A DNA stretch of 64,000 bases from an uncultured Bacteroidales bacterium (GTDB lineage Bacteria > Bacteroidota > Bacteroidia > Bacteroidales > Muribaculaceae), in the NCBI GenBank assembly GCA_900542185.1, contig UQMZ01000010.1, positions 1 through 64,000 on the forward strand, given 5' to 3'. A program made the translations under genes and the position numbers. The number at the start of each line of letters is the position of its first letter. The stretch's first letter is position 1. Positions 34,228-42,035 of the stretch are shown one piece after another. Under the pieces are notes generated by a model. The model was not told the origin of the DNA. It did no database searches and worked only from the letters and a program-made list of their open reading frames with translations.

Positions 34228-36291
34228 TCATTTGCCGCTGAACGGCGGCGGCGTGTCTGCGTCGTCGTCATCGACGGCTGCCGGCTCAGTCACCTTGTCG
34301 CCGGTGCCTGCGGTGTCTTTGCCGCCGATTGCCTTCGGCTTGTCTGCGTCCTGGGCCTTGTTCAGCTCTATTATCTCGTCGGTGCGGCTCTTCCATTTGC
34401 GGGGTCCAAGTATGCGCGCCACATCGTCGTGATATATCACCTCGTTCACTATCAGCGCGTCACGTATCTGGTTGTGCTGCGCCGCATATTCTTGCAGTAT
34501 CTGCTTCGCGCGCTCGTACTGCTCGTTTACGATGCGCTTCACTTCCTCGTCTATCACTTCGGCGGTGCGGTCGCTGTATGGCTTGGTAAAGCCCATCTCC
34601 TGTCCCGTCGAGTCGTTGTAGTTCAGGTTAGGCAGTTTGTCGCTCATGCCGTACACCTGCACCAGGCTGCGTGCTATCTTGGTACACTTCTCCAGGTCGT
34701 CGCTGGCGCCGGTGCCTATCTGGCCCAGAAACACTTCCTCGGCGGCACGGCCCGCCAACAGGCCGCACATGGTGTCCAACAGCGCTTGAGTCGGAATTAT
34801 CTGCCGCTCCTCGGGAGCGTACCAGGCGGCGCCGAGGGCGCGGCCGCGCGGTACGATCGTAACCTTAACCAGCGGGTTGCCGTATTCCAGCATCCACGTC
34901 ACCGTGGCGTGTCCTGCCTCGTGTGTGGCGATACTGCGCTTCTCCTGGTCGGTGATGATGCGGCTCTTTTTCTCCAGGCCGCCTACGATGCGGTCTATGG
35001 CCTGCATGAAGTCGTCCCAGTCCACAAGTTTCTTGTTGTTGCGGGCTGCTATCAGCGCGGCCTCGTTGCAGACGTTGGCGATGTCGGCGCCGCTGAAGCC
35101 CTGCGTCTGACGCGCCAACTGCTCGATGTCGAGCTTGGCGTTCACCTTGATGTGGCGCAGATGCACCTTGAAGATGGCCTCGCGGTCGGTCAGCTCCGGC
35201 AGATCCACATATATCTGGCGGTCGAAACGTCCCGGACGCAGCAGGGCCTTGTCCAGCATATCGGCGCGGTTGGTGGCAGCAAGGCATATCACGCCGTTGT
35301 TGCTCTGGAAGCCGTCCATTTCGGTCAGCATCTGGTTCAGCGTGTTCTCGCGCTCGTCGTTGCTGCCCATGTTCGGGTTGCGTCCACGGGCACGGCCAAC
35401 GGCGTCGATCTCGTCGATGAACACGATGCACGGCGCCTTCTCCTTGGCCTGCTTAAACAGGTCGCGTACTCGCGCTGCACCAACGCCCACAAACATTTCG
35501 ACAAAGTCCGAACCGGACATGGACAGGAACGGCACGCTGGCTTCGCCGGCCACAGCCTTGGCGAGCAGTGTCTTTCCGGTTCCGGGAGGGCCTACCAACA
35601 GCGCGCCCTTGGGTATCTTTGCGCCGAGGTCGGTATATCGCTGCGGATTCTTCAGAAACTCCACTATCTCCTCTATCTCCACCTTGGCCTCGCTCAGACC
35701 GGCCACGTCATCAAAGGTGACGTTCGTGCCGTTGTCCTTGTCGAACACCATGGCCTTTGACTTGCCGACGTTGAAGATACCTCCCCCGCCGCCTCCGCCG
35801 GCCATGCGTTTGGACATATATACCATGAACACCACGATCAAGATGATCGGGCCGAAATACCAGATGAACTTCATCAGGTCGGAGCCCTTTTCGTAATTTA
35901 CCTTTATGGCAGGTTTTCCCTCCTTCTGCAGCGCTGCGTTCCAGGAGTCTATTTTCTCCTGAATCTTGTCGGTGCTGGGAATGGTGGTTATCAGTTTCTT
36001 GTCGCCGCTGAACGTGGGCGACATGTCAAACTTCTGGTTCTTCGCGCCCTGTGTGGTAAGCACACCTTCGGCGATGCCTTCTGTGGGCGTCACCGCAATC
36101 TTGTCGATGTCGCCGGCCAGGGCCGCGTGTTCAAAATCGGTCCAGTCCACTTCCTTGGTCTGCGAGCCATCCTGAAAGTAGTATAGAGCCAACAGCGACA
36201 TCACTATCAGCGCATACATCCAGTACATATTGAACAGCGGTCGTTTGCTGTTGCCCGGCTTTCTTTTTTGCGGTTGAAACATATTTTGCAT
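34228..36291 (-). CDS. ftsH: ATP-dependent zinc metalloprotease FtsH
   Basis: The 687-residue inner-membrane AAA+ protease degrades misfolded membrane proteins and regulators. It has two N-terminal membrane segments (about 22-42 and 146-168) around a periplasmic domain, then a Gly-rich hinge [12 protein letters not shown]. The AAA module has Walker A GPPGTGKT, Walker [11 protein letters not shown] and the arginine-finger region RPGRFDRQI. The zinc motif HEAGH is near residue 455, with a downstream ligand in [10 protein letters not shown]. The C-terminal tail is acidic ([11 protein letters not shown]). It follows rsfS by 106 bp on the same strand and has its own possible -7 box in that gap. 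Confidence 0.97.
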   Translation of the reverse strand: MQNMFQPQKRKPGNSKRPLFNMYWMYALIVMSLLALYYFQDGSQTKEVDWTDFEHAALAGDIDKIAVTPTEGIAEGVLTTQGAKNQKFDMSPTFSGDKKLITTIPSTDKIQEKIDSWNAALQKEGKPAIKVNYEKGSDLMKFIWYFGPIILIVVFMVYMSKRMAGGGGGGGIFNVGKSKAMVFDKDNGTNVTFDDVAGLSEAKVEIEEIVEFLKNPQRYTDLGAKIPKGALLVGPPGTGKTLLAKAVAGEASVPFLSMSGSDFVEMFVGVGAARVRDLFKQAKEKAPCIVFIDEIDAVGRARGRNPNMGSNDERENTLNQMLTEMDGFQSNNGVICLAATNRADMLDKALLRPGRFDRQIYVDLPELTDREAIFKVHLRHIKVNAKLDIEQLARQTQGFSGADIANVCNEAALIAARNNKKLVDWDDFMQAIDRIVGGLEKKSRIITDQEKRSIATHEAGHATVTWMLEYGNPLVKVTIVPRGRALGAAWYAPEERQIIPTQALLDTMCGLLAGRAAEEVFLGQIGTGASDDLEKCTKIARSLVQVYGMSDKLPNLNYNDSTGQEMGFTKPYSDRTAEVIDEEVKRIVNEQYERAKQILQEYAAQHNQIRDALIVNEVIYHDDVARILGPRKWKSRTDEIIELNKAQDADKPKAIGGKDTAGTGDKVTEPAAVDDDDADTPPPFSGK

Positions 36292-36336
36292 TTGTGTGTG
36301 TTCATTCTATTTCACGCTTCCACGTGAATATCCACG

Positions 36337-36344
36337 CAAAGGTA
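36337..36344 (-). promoter_or_regulatory. -7 promoter box before ftsH
   Basis: TACCTTTG on the minus strand matches TAnnTTTG, 45 bp before the ftsH start. No -33 TTTG is at the usual distance. It may be an internal promoter of the rsfS-ftsH pair. Confidence 0.45.
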
Positions 36345-36397
36345 ATAATAATTTCCGAATGCACGTTTAAAATTCCTCAATTTTCTCTTCACTCTGC

Positions 36398-36778
36398 TCA
36401 CTCATCACTGATTCTCGTGATGCCGGCGTCGCTCCAAAGTTCCTCCAGATCGTATAGACTGCGCATCTCGGGCAGGAACACATGAGCCACGACCGATCCG
36501 TAGTCCAGCACCACCCATTGTGAATTACGTGTGCCGTCCATACTGTACGGCGACAGGTGCAGCTGCTGGCGCACCCTCTCGCGCACATTGTCGGCGATGG
36601 CGCCGGTCTGTGTGGTGGATTTCCCCTCGCATATCACGAAACGCGAAGCGGGTGCCGATTCAAGCTTCTCCAGGTCGATGACGGTCACGTCCACGCCTTT
36701 CACATCCTGCATCGCCTCTACTATCATATCGGTCAGCGCCTCGACGCCGCCGTTATTTCCATTCTTTTTTATTTCCAT
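36398..36778 (-). CDS. rsfS: ribosomal silencing factor
   Basis: The 126-residue product of the RsfS/YbeB/Iojap family binds the uL14 protein of the large subunit and blocks subunit joining when nutrients fall. Family segments are DMIVEAMQDVKGVDVTVIDL, FVICEGKSTTQTGAIADNV and WVVLDYGSVVAHVFLPEMR, ending DLEELWSDAGI. Length and order are normal. It lies upstream of ftsH, a common neighbourhood in Bacteroidetes. A pair of G+C-rich hairpin repeats lies 5' to it. Confidence 0.95.
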   Translation of the reverse strand: MEIKKNGNNGGVEALTDMIVEAMQDVKGVDVTVIDLEKLESAPASRFVICEGKSTTQTGAIADNVRERVRQQLHLSPYSMDGTRNSQWVVLDYGSVVAHVFLPEMRSLYDLEELWSDAGITRISDE

Positions 36779-36813
36779 GCCTATACCTCAACAAAAAACG
36801 CGCCAAAAGCTTT

Positions 36814-36882
36814 GACTGGGACGGCGGTGTCCTCACCGCCGATTAACGGACTGGTACCGGGCTCCGGTGTCCTCACTGCCGA
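36814..36882. repeat. two direct copies of a hairpin repeat between rsfS and the left cassette
   Basis: Copy 1 (36814-36842) and copy 2 (36849-36882) share GACTGG, a short spacer and GGTGTCCTCAC-GCCGA. Copy 1 folds as GGCGGTG-TCCT-CACCGCC (36823-36840). The wording differs from the CGGAGCT REP family. It lies upstream of rsfS, downstream of the cassette terminator. Confidence 0.6.
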
Positions 36883-36908
36883 GTGTAGTCTTCCACAATT
36901 AACACCGA

Positions 36909-36932
36909 AGGCGCACCCATACGGATGCGCCT
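36909..36932 (-). terminator. hairpin after the left cassette
   Basis: The stem AGGCGCA (36909-36915) pairs with TGCGCCT (36926-36932). The preceding bases AAGGAGGCGC also precede the hairpin after the right cassette (41871-41906), so the two cassettes are homologous through their 3' ends. Confidence 0.6.
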
Positions 36933-36988
36933 CCTTGATCTGCGTTAGAAAGAACCTACTGTTCCTCCTGTTATCCAGTCATAAAGAA

Positions 36989-38539
36989 TCACTTCGTGAT
37001 TTTAACGGCCTTGCCATTCTGAACGCGGATAAAGATACCATTTTCGGGATTCTCTACGCGCACGCCCTGCAGGTTGAAGTAAACGGCCTCGCCATTCTCA
37101 GCCTCGATGCCGGCGATACCGGAGGGAATGCTTATCTCAATAGGTGCAATCTGGGGAGCATTTTGGAACAGTGTAATTATACCCACAATATCTACGCCGT
37201 CCTTATTTTCCAGACCAGAGATGCCAAAACTGTTATATCCAGCTAAAGTAATACCTCCATCTTCAACGTTAAATTTATTTCCATTGACGCCTGAGATATT
37301 TACATTGTGGAACTTAACGTATGCATTGGCATTCTCGGCAGTTATGTCTGCGATATTTTTCTCCTCAGGCTCTACAGTAGCAACTTCATCGGATTTTTCT
37401 CCGAGCTCATACGGATTAAACTCTTGAATACCATTGTATACGGTATAAGTACCCTTGACATAAGAGAAAGTAGCACCTTTTTCATAGTTTTTTTCACTAC
37501 GACTCTGATTAAACAGATTCATATAGTATCCCGTATTGTCTTTGGTATAGAGATTCTTGCCGTCATCATAGATTACAATGATTGGACCGTTAACGCGACC
37601 TTCTTTATCTACACCGGCGGCTACCATAGCCTCGTATCCATCGTATGTGGGGAGATATACGGCATTGAAGGTAGCTACGTTGCTTGATTCTCCATCCTTG
37701 ATGGCAATAGCCTTGATTGTAGTATCTGCCGTGATGTCGAAAGGTGCATTATACTTTGTAGACTCGGCTGTAGGAGTTGTTGTGCCGTCTGTGGTATAGT
37801 AGATTTCAGCACCCTCTGTAGCGCATGTGATAGTCACCTTGTTGTCAGCGCAAGAGATTTGTGGAGTAGCGACAGTAGGTTCGGGACCAGAGGATTCAAG
37901 GTTAAGTGTAAGAGAATACACATCAACCGGAGCATCAGTACTCTTAACTGTCAGACTCTGAACATCACCAGCAGCCTCTGCACTACTTACAAATGGAATG
38001 TTATATGTTGTAGCCGTTGTAACGTCCGATGACAGAGTCGTAGCCATTTGATGGCCATTTATATCCAGATTCCAAGTCGGATTTTTAGGAGCTTTGTTAT
38101 TAGTACTTTTGTATGTCGTTAATGTAACGTCGATACTTTTAATCTTATATGATGCTTTTAGATTAATGGTGAGAGTTCCCTGTTTATAAGCACCGCTTGC
38201 ATAAGATCCAAAACGAACAGCCTTTTTCCCATTCAGTGCAGCTCCTCCGTTAAGATTAGAGGGATCAGCAAGAGAACTGATTAAATTTTGCGTGTCTGAA
38301 TCGAACATATAGTCTACTTTCGAGGCATTGGCCGCCCCAATCTGATTTCCCGTATTTTGACTGCAGTTAAATGTCAGCGTGACGGAATCTTCTGCCGACG
38401 CGGCAAAACTCGTTGTGGCGAGCAACGCGACGGCTGCCAGCAGCTTCGCGGACTTGCGCGCCCAAGTCTGTTCAAGGGGACGGGAGGGCGAGGAGACGCA
38501 TGGAGACTTCGAGTTGATCGGCAAGGGTGAGCGGGGCAA
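36989..38539 (-). CDS. left (silent) secreted-protein cassette of an inversion switch
   Basis: The frame is 516 codons, but the first 23 (38471-38539) lie inside the recombinase gene in another frame and look like nothing secreted. The real cassette begins at the inverted repeat (38470), encoding QTWARKSAKLLAAVALLATT, the core of a signal peptide with cleavage near AASA. It has no start codon or promoter of its own. After the signal come a beta-rich N-terminal region, a chitobiase C-terminal-like domain (EIYYTTDGTTTPTAESTKY, about 255-310), a second beta domain and a tail (EAVYFNLQGVRVENPENG to the end) like type IX secretion signals. The tail is nearly identical to that of the right cassette. 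Recombination at the repeat would supply MKHKLL and give a 499-residue secreted protein. Confidence 0.8.
   Translation of the reverse strand: MPRSPLPINSKSPCVSSPSRPLEQTWARKSAKLLAAVALLATTSFAASAEDSVTLTFNCSQNTGNQIGAANASKVDYMFDSDTQNLISSLADPSNLNGGAALNGKKAVRFGSYASGAYKQGTLTINLKASYKIKSIDVTLTTYKSTNNKAPKNPTWNLDINGHQMATTLSSDVTTATTYNIPFVSSAEAAGDVQSLTVKSTDAPVDVYSLTLNLESSGPEPTVATPQISCADNKVTITCATEGAEIYYTTDGTTTPTAESTKYNAPFDITADTTIKAIAIKDGESSNVATFNAVYLPTYDGYEAMVAAGVDKEGRVNGPIIVIYDDGKNLYTKDNTGYYMNLFNQSRSEKNYEKGATFSYVKGTYTVYNGIQEFNPYELGEKSDEVATVEPEEKNIADITAENANAYVKFHNVNISGVNGNKFNVEDGGITLAGYNSFGISGLENKDGVDIVGIITLFQNAPQIAPIEISIPSGIAGIEAENGEAVYFNLQGVRVENPENGIFIRVQNGKAVKITK
38439..38470 (-). repeat. left inverted repeat of the switch (IRL)
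   Basis: 32 bp identical, in inverse orientation, to 40039-40070. Similarity continues inward with two mismatches for about 58 bp in total. The core includes ACTTGGGCGCGCAAGT, an imperfect palindrome with ACTTG/CAAGT arms and a 6-bp centre, as expected of a tyrosine-recombinase crossover site. The recombinase stop codon ends 1 bp outside it. Confidence 0.9.
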
Positions 38540-39608
38540 GGTAGTGGCGCTCCAGAGTGGTGGGCGCGTGGCCTATGAGGCGGCGCAGGATGTGCGGCGC
38601 TATGTCAAGTTTGTCGACACTCTGACAATAGGCATGGCGGGCATAATAATAGGTGATGCGGCTTGCGGGGCGCTGGCCGGCCGGCAAAGTGGAAAGGGCG
38701 GCGTTAAGTGCATCAGCCCGTGAACGAAACCAGTTGGCGATGCGGCGCATTTGCTGTCGTTCCGTCATTGGCTCATCATCAGAAAGTATCGGCAGAAGAT
38801 AATCGTCGGGATTGCGGCCGGACATCAGGACAGACATGATAGGTGCGACGGAGGGACCGTCCATCACGATACGCACAGGTATGCCGGTCTTGCGACGCTC
38901 GGTTTCAACTATATATGCGGTATGCCAGATGCCGTCGGCCAGCTGTATGGGCAGTTCTCGTATCATATTGATGCGTAGCAAAGCCAAATCCACCGGGGCA
39001 AGACCCTGCATTGCAAAGTCTAACTCAAAGAGAGCAAGGGCGTATGTCTCGCGCTGAGTCAGCAACGGATCGTCAGCGATGCGTTGGCGTGTCAGTTCCC
39101 GCAATGCGCGTAACTGCTGCGGATCCATGTCACGGCGATGCACTGTATGCACCTTTGAAAGACTGGGCAACCTCATACGGTAATCTTCCGGCAACCAACC
39201 TTGGCGACGTGCATACGTCAACACGCCGCTCAAGCCAAGAATAAGCTGATTTCGCATTACCGGACTGTCGGTATATTGCTGCTGCAACGCATCGGTAAAG
39301 GTACGCATATAATTGTCTATGGTTTCAGGGGTAAAAGGTGTATCACCGCAATTGACTTCAAGAAAATTCCTCAGCACCTCGTAGCCTCTGCGCGTGTTAT
39401 CTCGACGGCATTCGCGTATTTTCCCGGCAATGGCCTCTGTGAGTTTGTGCGCCGATGCAACACGATTTAGACGCCAATTGTCGTCACGTCTGATAGCGGA
39501 ACGGTAGCGGCAACCCATAGGAAGGGTCAATTTACGGTCGCGACGATAGAGGCTGACAGTGATCGGCTCCCAGCTGTCGACGCTTTCTGCTTGCTTCTGA
39601 TGTTTCAT
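38472..39608 (-). CDS. tyrosine recombinase (DNA invertase of the switch)
   Basis: The 378-residue product has a SAM-like core-binding domain (about 50-150) and a catalytic domain (about 160-360). Visible catalytic residues are Lys240 in ERRKTGIPV, Arg324 in ITYYYARHAY, His347 in LIGHAPT and nucleophile Tyr356 in ERHYLA. The first catalytic Arg of the classical set is not seen at its usual place (GLAPVDLALL). As I recall, many Bacteroidetes recombinases share this GxxxVDLA form, so that alone does not imply inactivity. The gene lies within the segment it would invert and its stop is 1 bp from the left repeat. No consensus promoter is evident; the leader has only TATTTTG near 39635. Confidence 0.9.
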   Translation of the reverse strand: MKHQKQAESVDSWEPITVSLYRRDRKLTLPMGCRYRSAIRRDDNWRLNRVASAHKLTEAIAGKIRECRRDNTRRGYEVLRNFLEVNCGDTPFTPETIDNYMRTFTDALQQQYTDSPVMRNQLILGLSGVLTYARRQGWLPEDYRMRLPSLSKVHTVHRRDMDPQQLRALRELTRQRIADDPLLTQRETYALALFELDFAMQGLAPVDLALLRINMIRELPIQLADGIWHTAYIVETERRKTGIPVRIVMDGPSVAPIMSVLMSGRNPDDYLLPILSDDEPMTERQQMRRIANWFRSRADALNAALSTLPAGQRPASRITYYYARHAYCQSVDKLDIAPHILRRLIGHAPTTLERHYLAPLTLADQLEVSMRLLALPSP

Positions 39609-39688
39609 AGCTAAGTGTTAATTGGTTAGATAAGACAAAATAACACAACTTCCGTTATTTAAGATAGAAGAACAGGAGAAACAGTAGC

Positions 39689-39785
39689 GCAGGCTGTCCC
39701 CAGCCGCGCATGGATACGGATAAAGGCCTATTGAAAATTTATAAGGACTTTGGTCATATTCTGTGCGCGGCTGGGGACAGCCTGC
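39689..39785. repeat. 22-bp perfect inverted repeat around 53 bp
   Basis: Arms 39689-39710 and 39764-39785 are exact reverse complements (starting GCAGGCTGTCCCCAGC). AGTAG flanks both outer ends after a 2-bp slip on the left. It lies between recombinase and cassette promoter. It could be a large hairpin that insulates the divergent transcripts, or a second small inversion site. Confidence 0.85.
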
Positions 39786-39886
39786 TACTATACGATACGG
39801 GAATAGCATTTGTATACGGGAAATATTAGATTTCGGTGTTATTGGATAGGTTTGAATAAAAAAATTATTACTATTTTGTTAAAAAG

Positions 39887-39918
39887 TTTTCATTTATAGT
39901 AAAAAAGCCTTAACTTTG
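39887..39918 (+). promoter_or_regulatory. promoter of the right (expressed) cassette
   Basis: TTTT in place of TTTG (39887-39890), 20 bp, then TAACTTTG (39911-39918), with an A-rich leader of about 95 nt. It lies inside the invertible segment and would move with it. Confidence 0.65.
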
Positions 39919-40020
39919 TGGTGTAATAACAGAAGACTTACAAGACACACAACTCAGCGTCTTATAGGCGATCAATAAAATAACTGAATAACAACCAAAT
40001 AACAACATAAAACAACAAAC

Positions 40021-41790
40021 ATGAAACACAAACTACTACAGACTTGGGCGCGCAAGTCCGCGAAGCTGCTCGCAGCCGTCGCGTTGCTCGCTACAACCGC
40101 CGGCACCGCATTGGCTCAGACGGCAACATTAGAAATTCTAAATACGGATGTTAAAACTGGCAATACCAGTGCTTCCTACGTGGAAACTGAGTTTGAGTTT
40201 ACCGCTAAAAACAATAAGTTTAAAACAAATAATATTAATCCTGACAAATTTCAGGTTCGTGGCAATAAAGCATTAGATAAAGATTTTTATCTCTTTAACA
40301 CCACTGAATTTGGTATTATAAAGGAGATAAAACTTACTGCCACTGGTGCAAATCTTGTGCCCAGCAAAATAAACCTCTTTATAAGCGACAAAGCATATAC
40401 CGCAGCGCCAACAGGAGAGGCCACCGTAACCGGTGGTGCTGACAATACATCTAAAACAAATTCTGCGACACTTACAGTACCTACTAACATCTCCGGTAAG
40501 TTTTTTTATTTGCAATTTACGAATGGAGCGACTTCAGGTAATTGCTATCTTTCTAAAATAGAAATTACTTATGAGGCAGTCGGTCCCATAACCTCCGTAG
40601 CCACTCCCACATTCAGTGTAGAAAATAATGCTACGGTATATCCTGACACTGAAATTATAGCCACATGTAGCACATCGAAGTCAACTGTATATATCAATGA
40701 TATTGCAGGTGTGGCTGAGGCAGGAACAGCTACTTATACAGTACCCGCTAATGCAGAAATCGGTTCATCAATTACTTTAACTGCCTATGCTAAAGCACAG
40801 GGAGAGTCTGCAGAACTGACCTCTGAAACAACGACCATAGCCGTGACCGTTGTAGAAGCTCCAAAAACCGATATTTTCACTCTAGTAACCGATTTAGCTC
40901 AATTAAACGATGGATCTGAGATTATAATAACGGGATCTACCCAAACTGATACTTTCGGAATGGGTAATACTATCACAGGAGAGGGTAACACAAGATTTGC
41001 AAGGGGAACAGAAACTCTATCTCCCGAAAATAATAAAATATCAGGAGTATTTGATAGTGTAGGTATCTTTAAGGTGACTAAATCTGACAGTGGATATACC
41101 TTCTGTTTGGTTAATGGTGGAGATAATGCTGGTAAGTATATTTCAGGTTCTGCAAAAAATAATTGTGCTTTTAGTGAAACCGCTCAGGAATATGCATTGA
41201 CACTTACAGATGGAGTGCTAAAATTTGTTGTTGGTAATAATGCGCTATTCTATAACAAATCATCACAATGGTTTAATTTTGATAGCAACACAACTACTTC
41301 AGATGCTTTCATACGTGTAAATCTTTATGTTAAAGAAGTTGCTCCTGTAGCTCCCGAACTTCCGGCTCCGACGGCTGAGGAGGGCGTTACGATTACTGAG
41401 AGCGAGGGTGGCTGGAACGTTAGTCCGAAGAAATATCCTGTTACTCTGACATTCGCTGTTGAAGACGGCGTGCAGATGTATGCCAAGAGCATATCCGGTG
41501 ACGTGGCTCAGGCTGCAGCAGAAGACGACAATGACGGTTATACCGCACTTGTTGACAATAAGCTCACACTGACAAAGACCGGTGAGGTTTATAGCGTTTA
41601 TGCCATGAAGGATGGCGTGAAATCGGAAGCTAAGACTGTTACTGCTACTGTGCCGTCCGGCATCTCCTCCATCGAGGCTGAGGACGGCGAGGCTGTTTAC
41701 TTCAACCTGCAGGGTGTGCGCGTACAGAACCCCGAAAAGGGTATCTTCATCCGCGTGCAGAACGGCAGTGCAACAAAAATCATGAAATGA
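40021..41790 (+). CDS. right (expressed) secreted-protein cassette of the inversion switch
   Basis: The 589-residue product has a signal peptide (MKHKLLQTWARKSAKLLAAV onward, cleavage near TALA-Q). The mature region is repeat-poor and beta-rich, with Thr/Asn/Ser-rich segments. Recognisable blocks are a domain ending in ISGKFFYLQFTNGATSGNCYLSKIEITYE (40021-derived residues about 160-190), an Ig-like segment with SVATPTFSVENNATVYPDTE near 200, and a lipocalin/beta-trefoil-like stretch near 290-430. The C-terminal tail AVYFNLQGVRVQNPEKGIF resembles a type IX secretion signal. The start and tail are G+C-rich and near-identical to the left cassette. The middle is strikingly A+T-rich and unrelated, so leader and tail act as fixed ends for different payloads. 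The ligand is unknown; cell-surface or secreted. Confidence 0.9.
   Translation: MKHKLLQTWARKSAKLLAAVALLATTAGTALAQTATLEILNTDVKTGNTSASYVETEFEFTAKNNKFKTNNINPDKFQVRGNKALDKDFYLFNTTEFGIIKEIKLTATGANLVPSKINLFISDKAYTAAPTGEATVTGGADNTSKTNSATLTVPTNISGKFFYLQFTNGATSGNCYLSKIEITYEAVGPITSVATPTFSVENNATVYPDTEIIATCSTSKSTVYINDIAGVAEAGTATYTVPANAEIGSSITLTAYAKAQGESAELTSETTTIAVTVVEAPKTDIFTLVTDLAQLNDGSEIIITGSTQTDTFGMGNTITGEGNTRFARGTETLSPENNKISGVFDSVGIFKVTKSDSGYTFCLVNGGDNAGKYISGSAKNNCAFSETAQEYALTLTDGVLKFVVGNNALFYNKSSQWFNFDSNTTTSDAFIRVNLYVKEVAPVAPELPAPTAEEGVTITESEGGWNVSPKKYPVTLTFAVEDGVQMYAKSISGDVAQAAAEDDNDGYTALVDNKLTLTKTGEVYSVYAMKDGVKSEAKTVTATVPSGISSIEAEDGEAVYFNLQGVRVQNPEKGIFIRVQNGSATKIMK
40039..40070 (+). repeat. right inverted repeat of the switch (IRR)
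   Basis: Inverse copy of 38439-38470, starting at codon 7 of the expressed cassette. The reading frame through the repeat is the same in both cassettes, so exchange preserves the signal peptide. Confidence 0.9.
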
Positions 41791-41798
41791 TTTTTGGC

Positions 41799-41826
41799 AA
41801 TTAGCAATTAGTATTTAGTAAGTAGC
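41799..41826 (+). repeat. 7-bp repeat array after the right cassette
   Basis: AATTAGC, AATTAGT, ATTTAGT, AAGTAGC: four 7-bp units of the same family as those at the dnaG 3' end. Confidence 0.6.
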
Positions 41827-41870
41827 GCAGCGAGTTCAAGAAGAAGGCTGCACTAAGACGCAAATAAAAA

Positions 41871-41906
41871 AGGAGGCGCGCCCAGTGGGGTGCGCTTTCT
41901 TTTTTA
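41871..41906 (+). terminator. terminator after the right cassette
   Basis: A G+C-rich hairpin (about 41876-41883 with 41887-41897, one mismatch) is followed by a T-run (41898-41905). It resembles the hairpin after the left cassette. Confidence 0.7.
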
Positions 41907-41925
41907 GGGGGGGGATGGTTGAGGC

Positions 41926-41944
41926 GCGGAGCTTACAGCTCCGC
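41926..41944. repeat. REP hairpin upstream of the RAYT gene
   Basis: GCGGAGCT-TAC-AGCTCCGC, an 8-bp stem with a 3-nt loop. It is preceded by GGTTGAGGC, which matches GGTTCTGGC and GGTTCCGGC before the two related hairpins in the window. Confidence 0.8.
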
Positions 41945-41966
41945 ATTTATTGGCTTCGTAGGCAGG

Positions 41967-42002
41967 AAAATTTGCGCTGGCGCAAATTTTTTCGTAGCTT
42001 TG
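41967..42002 (+). promoter_or_regulatory. RAYT promoter with an overlapping palindrome
   Basis: TTTG (41971-41974), 20 bp, then TAGCTTTG (41995-42002) is a full consensus. A perfect 10-bp palindrome, AAAATTTGCG-CTGG-CGCAAATTTT (41967-41990), covers the -33 element, as in the ftsK promoter. Confidence 0.7.
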
Positions 42003-42035
42003 CTTTTCGTTTAGCTAACCCAACACCACTACCCC

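Larger units (their letters stand above)
38471..40038. other. predicted 1568-bp invertible segment
   Basis: Bounded by the 32-bp inverted repeats. It contains the tyrosine recombinase gene, a 22-bp inverted repeat, the promoter at 39887-39918 and the start codon plus first six codons of the right cassette. Inversion would redirect the promoter and start codon to the left cassette in frame. In the orientation seen here the right cassette is on. Confidence 0.8.

Noticed and set aside
34429..35760. Long open frame antisense to ftsH
   Set aside because: It mirrors the codon bias of ftsH, has no recognisable domain and no promoter. The same holds for long antisense frames over pfp (3105-3884), clpB (61434-62819), the SGBP genes (47465-48841, 48933-50246), SusD/SusC (50304-51335, 51588-53003) and GH26 (45917-47311).
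38471..38539. Taking the ATG at 38539 as the true start of the left cassette
   Set aside because: The 23 extra codons are inside the recombinase gene in another frame, are Pro/Ser-rich, disrupt the signal peptide and have no counterpart in the right cassette. The coding part begins at the inverted repeat.
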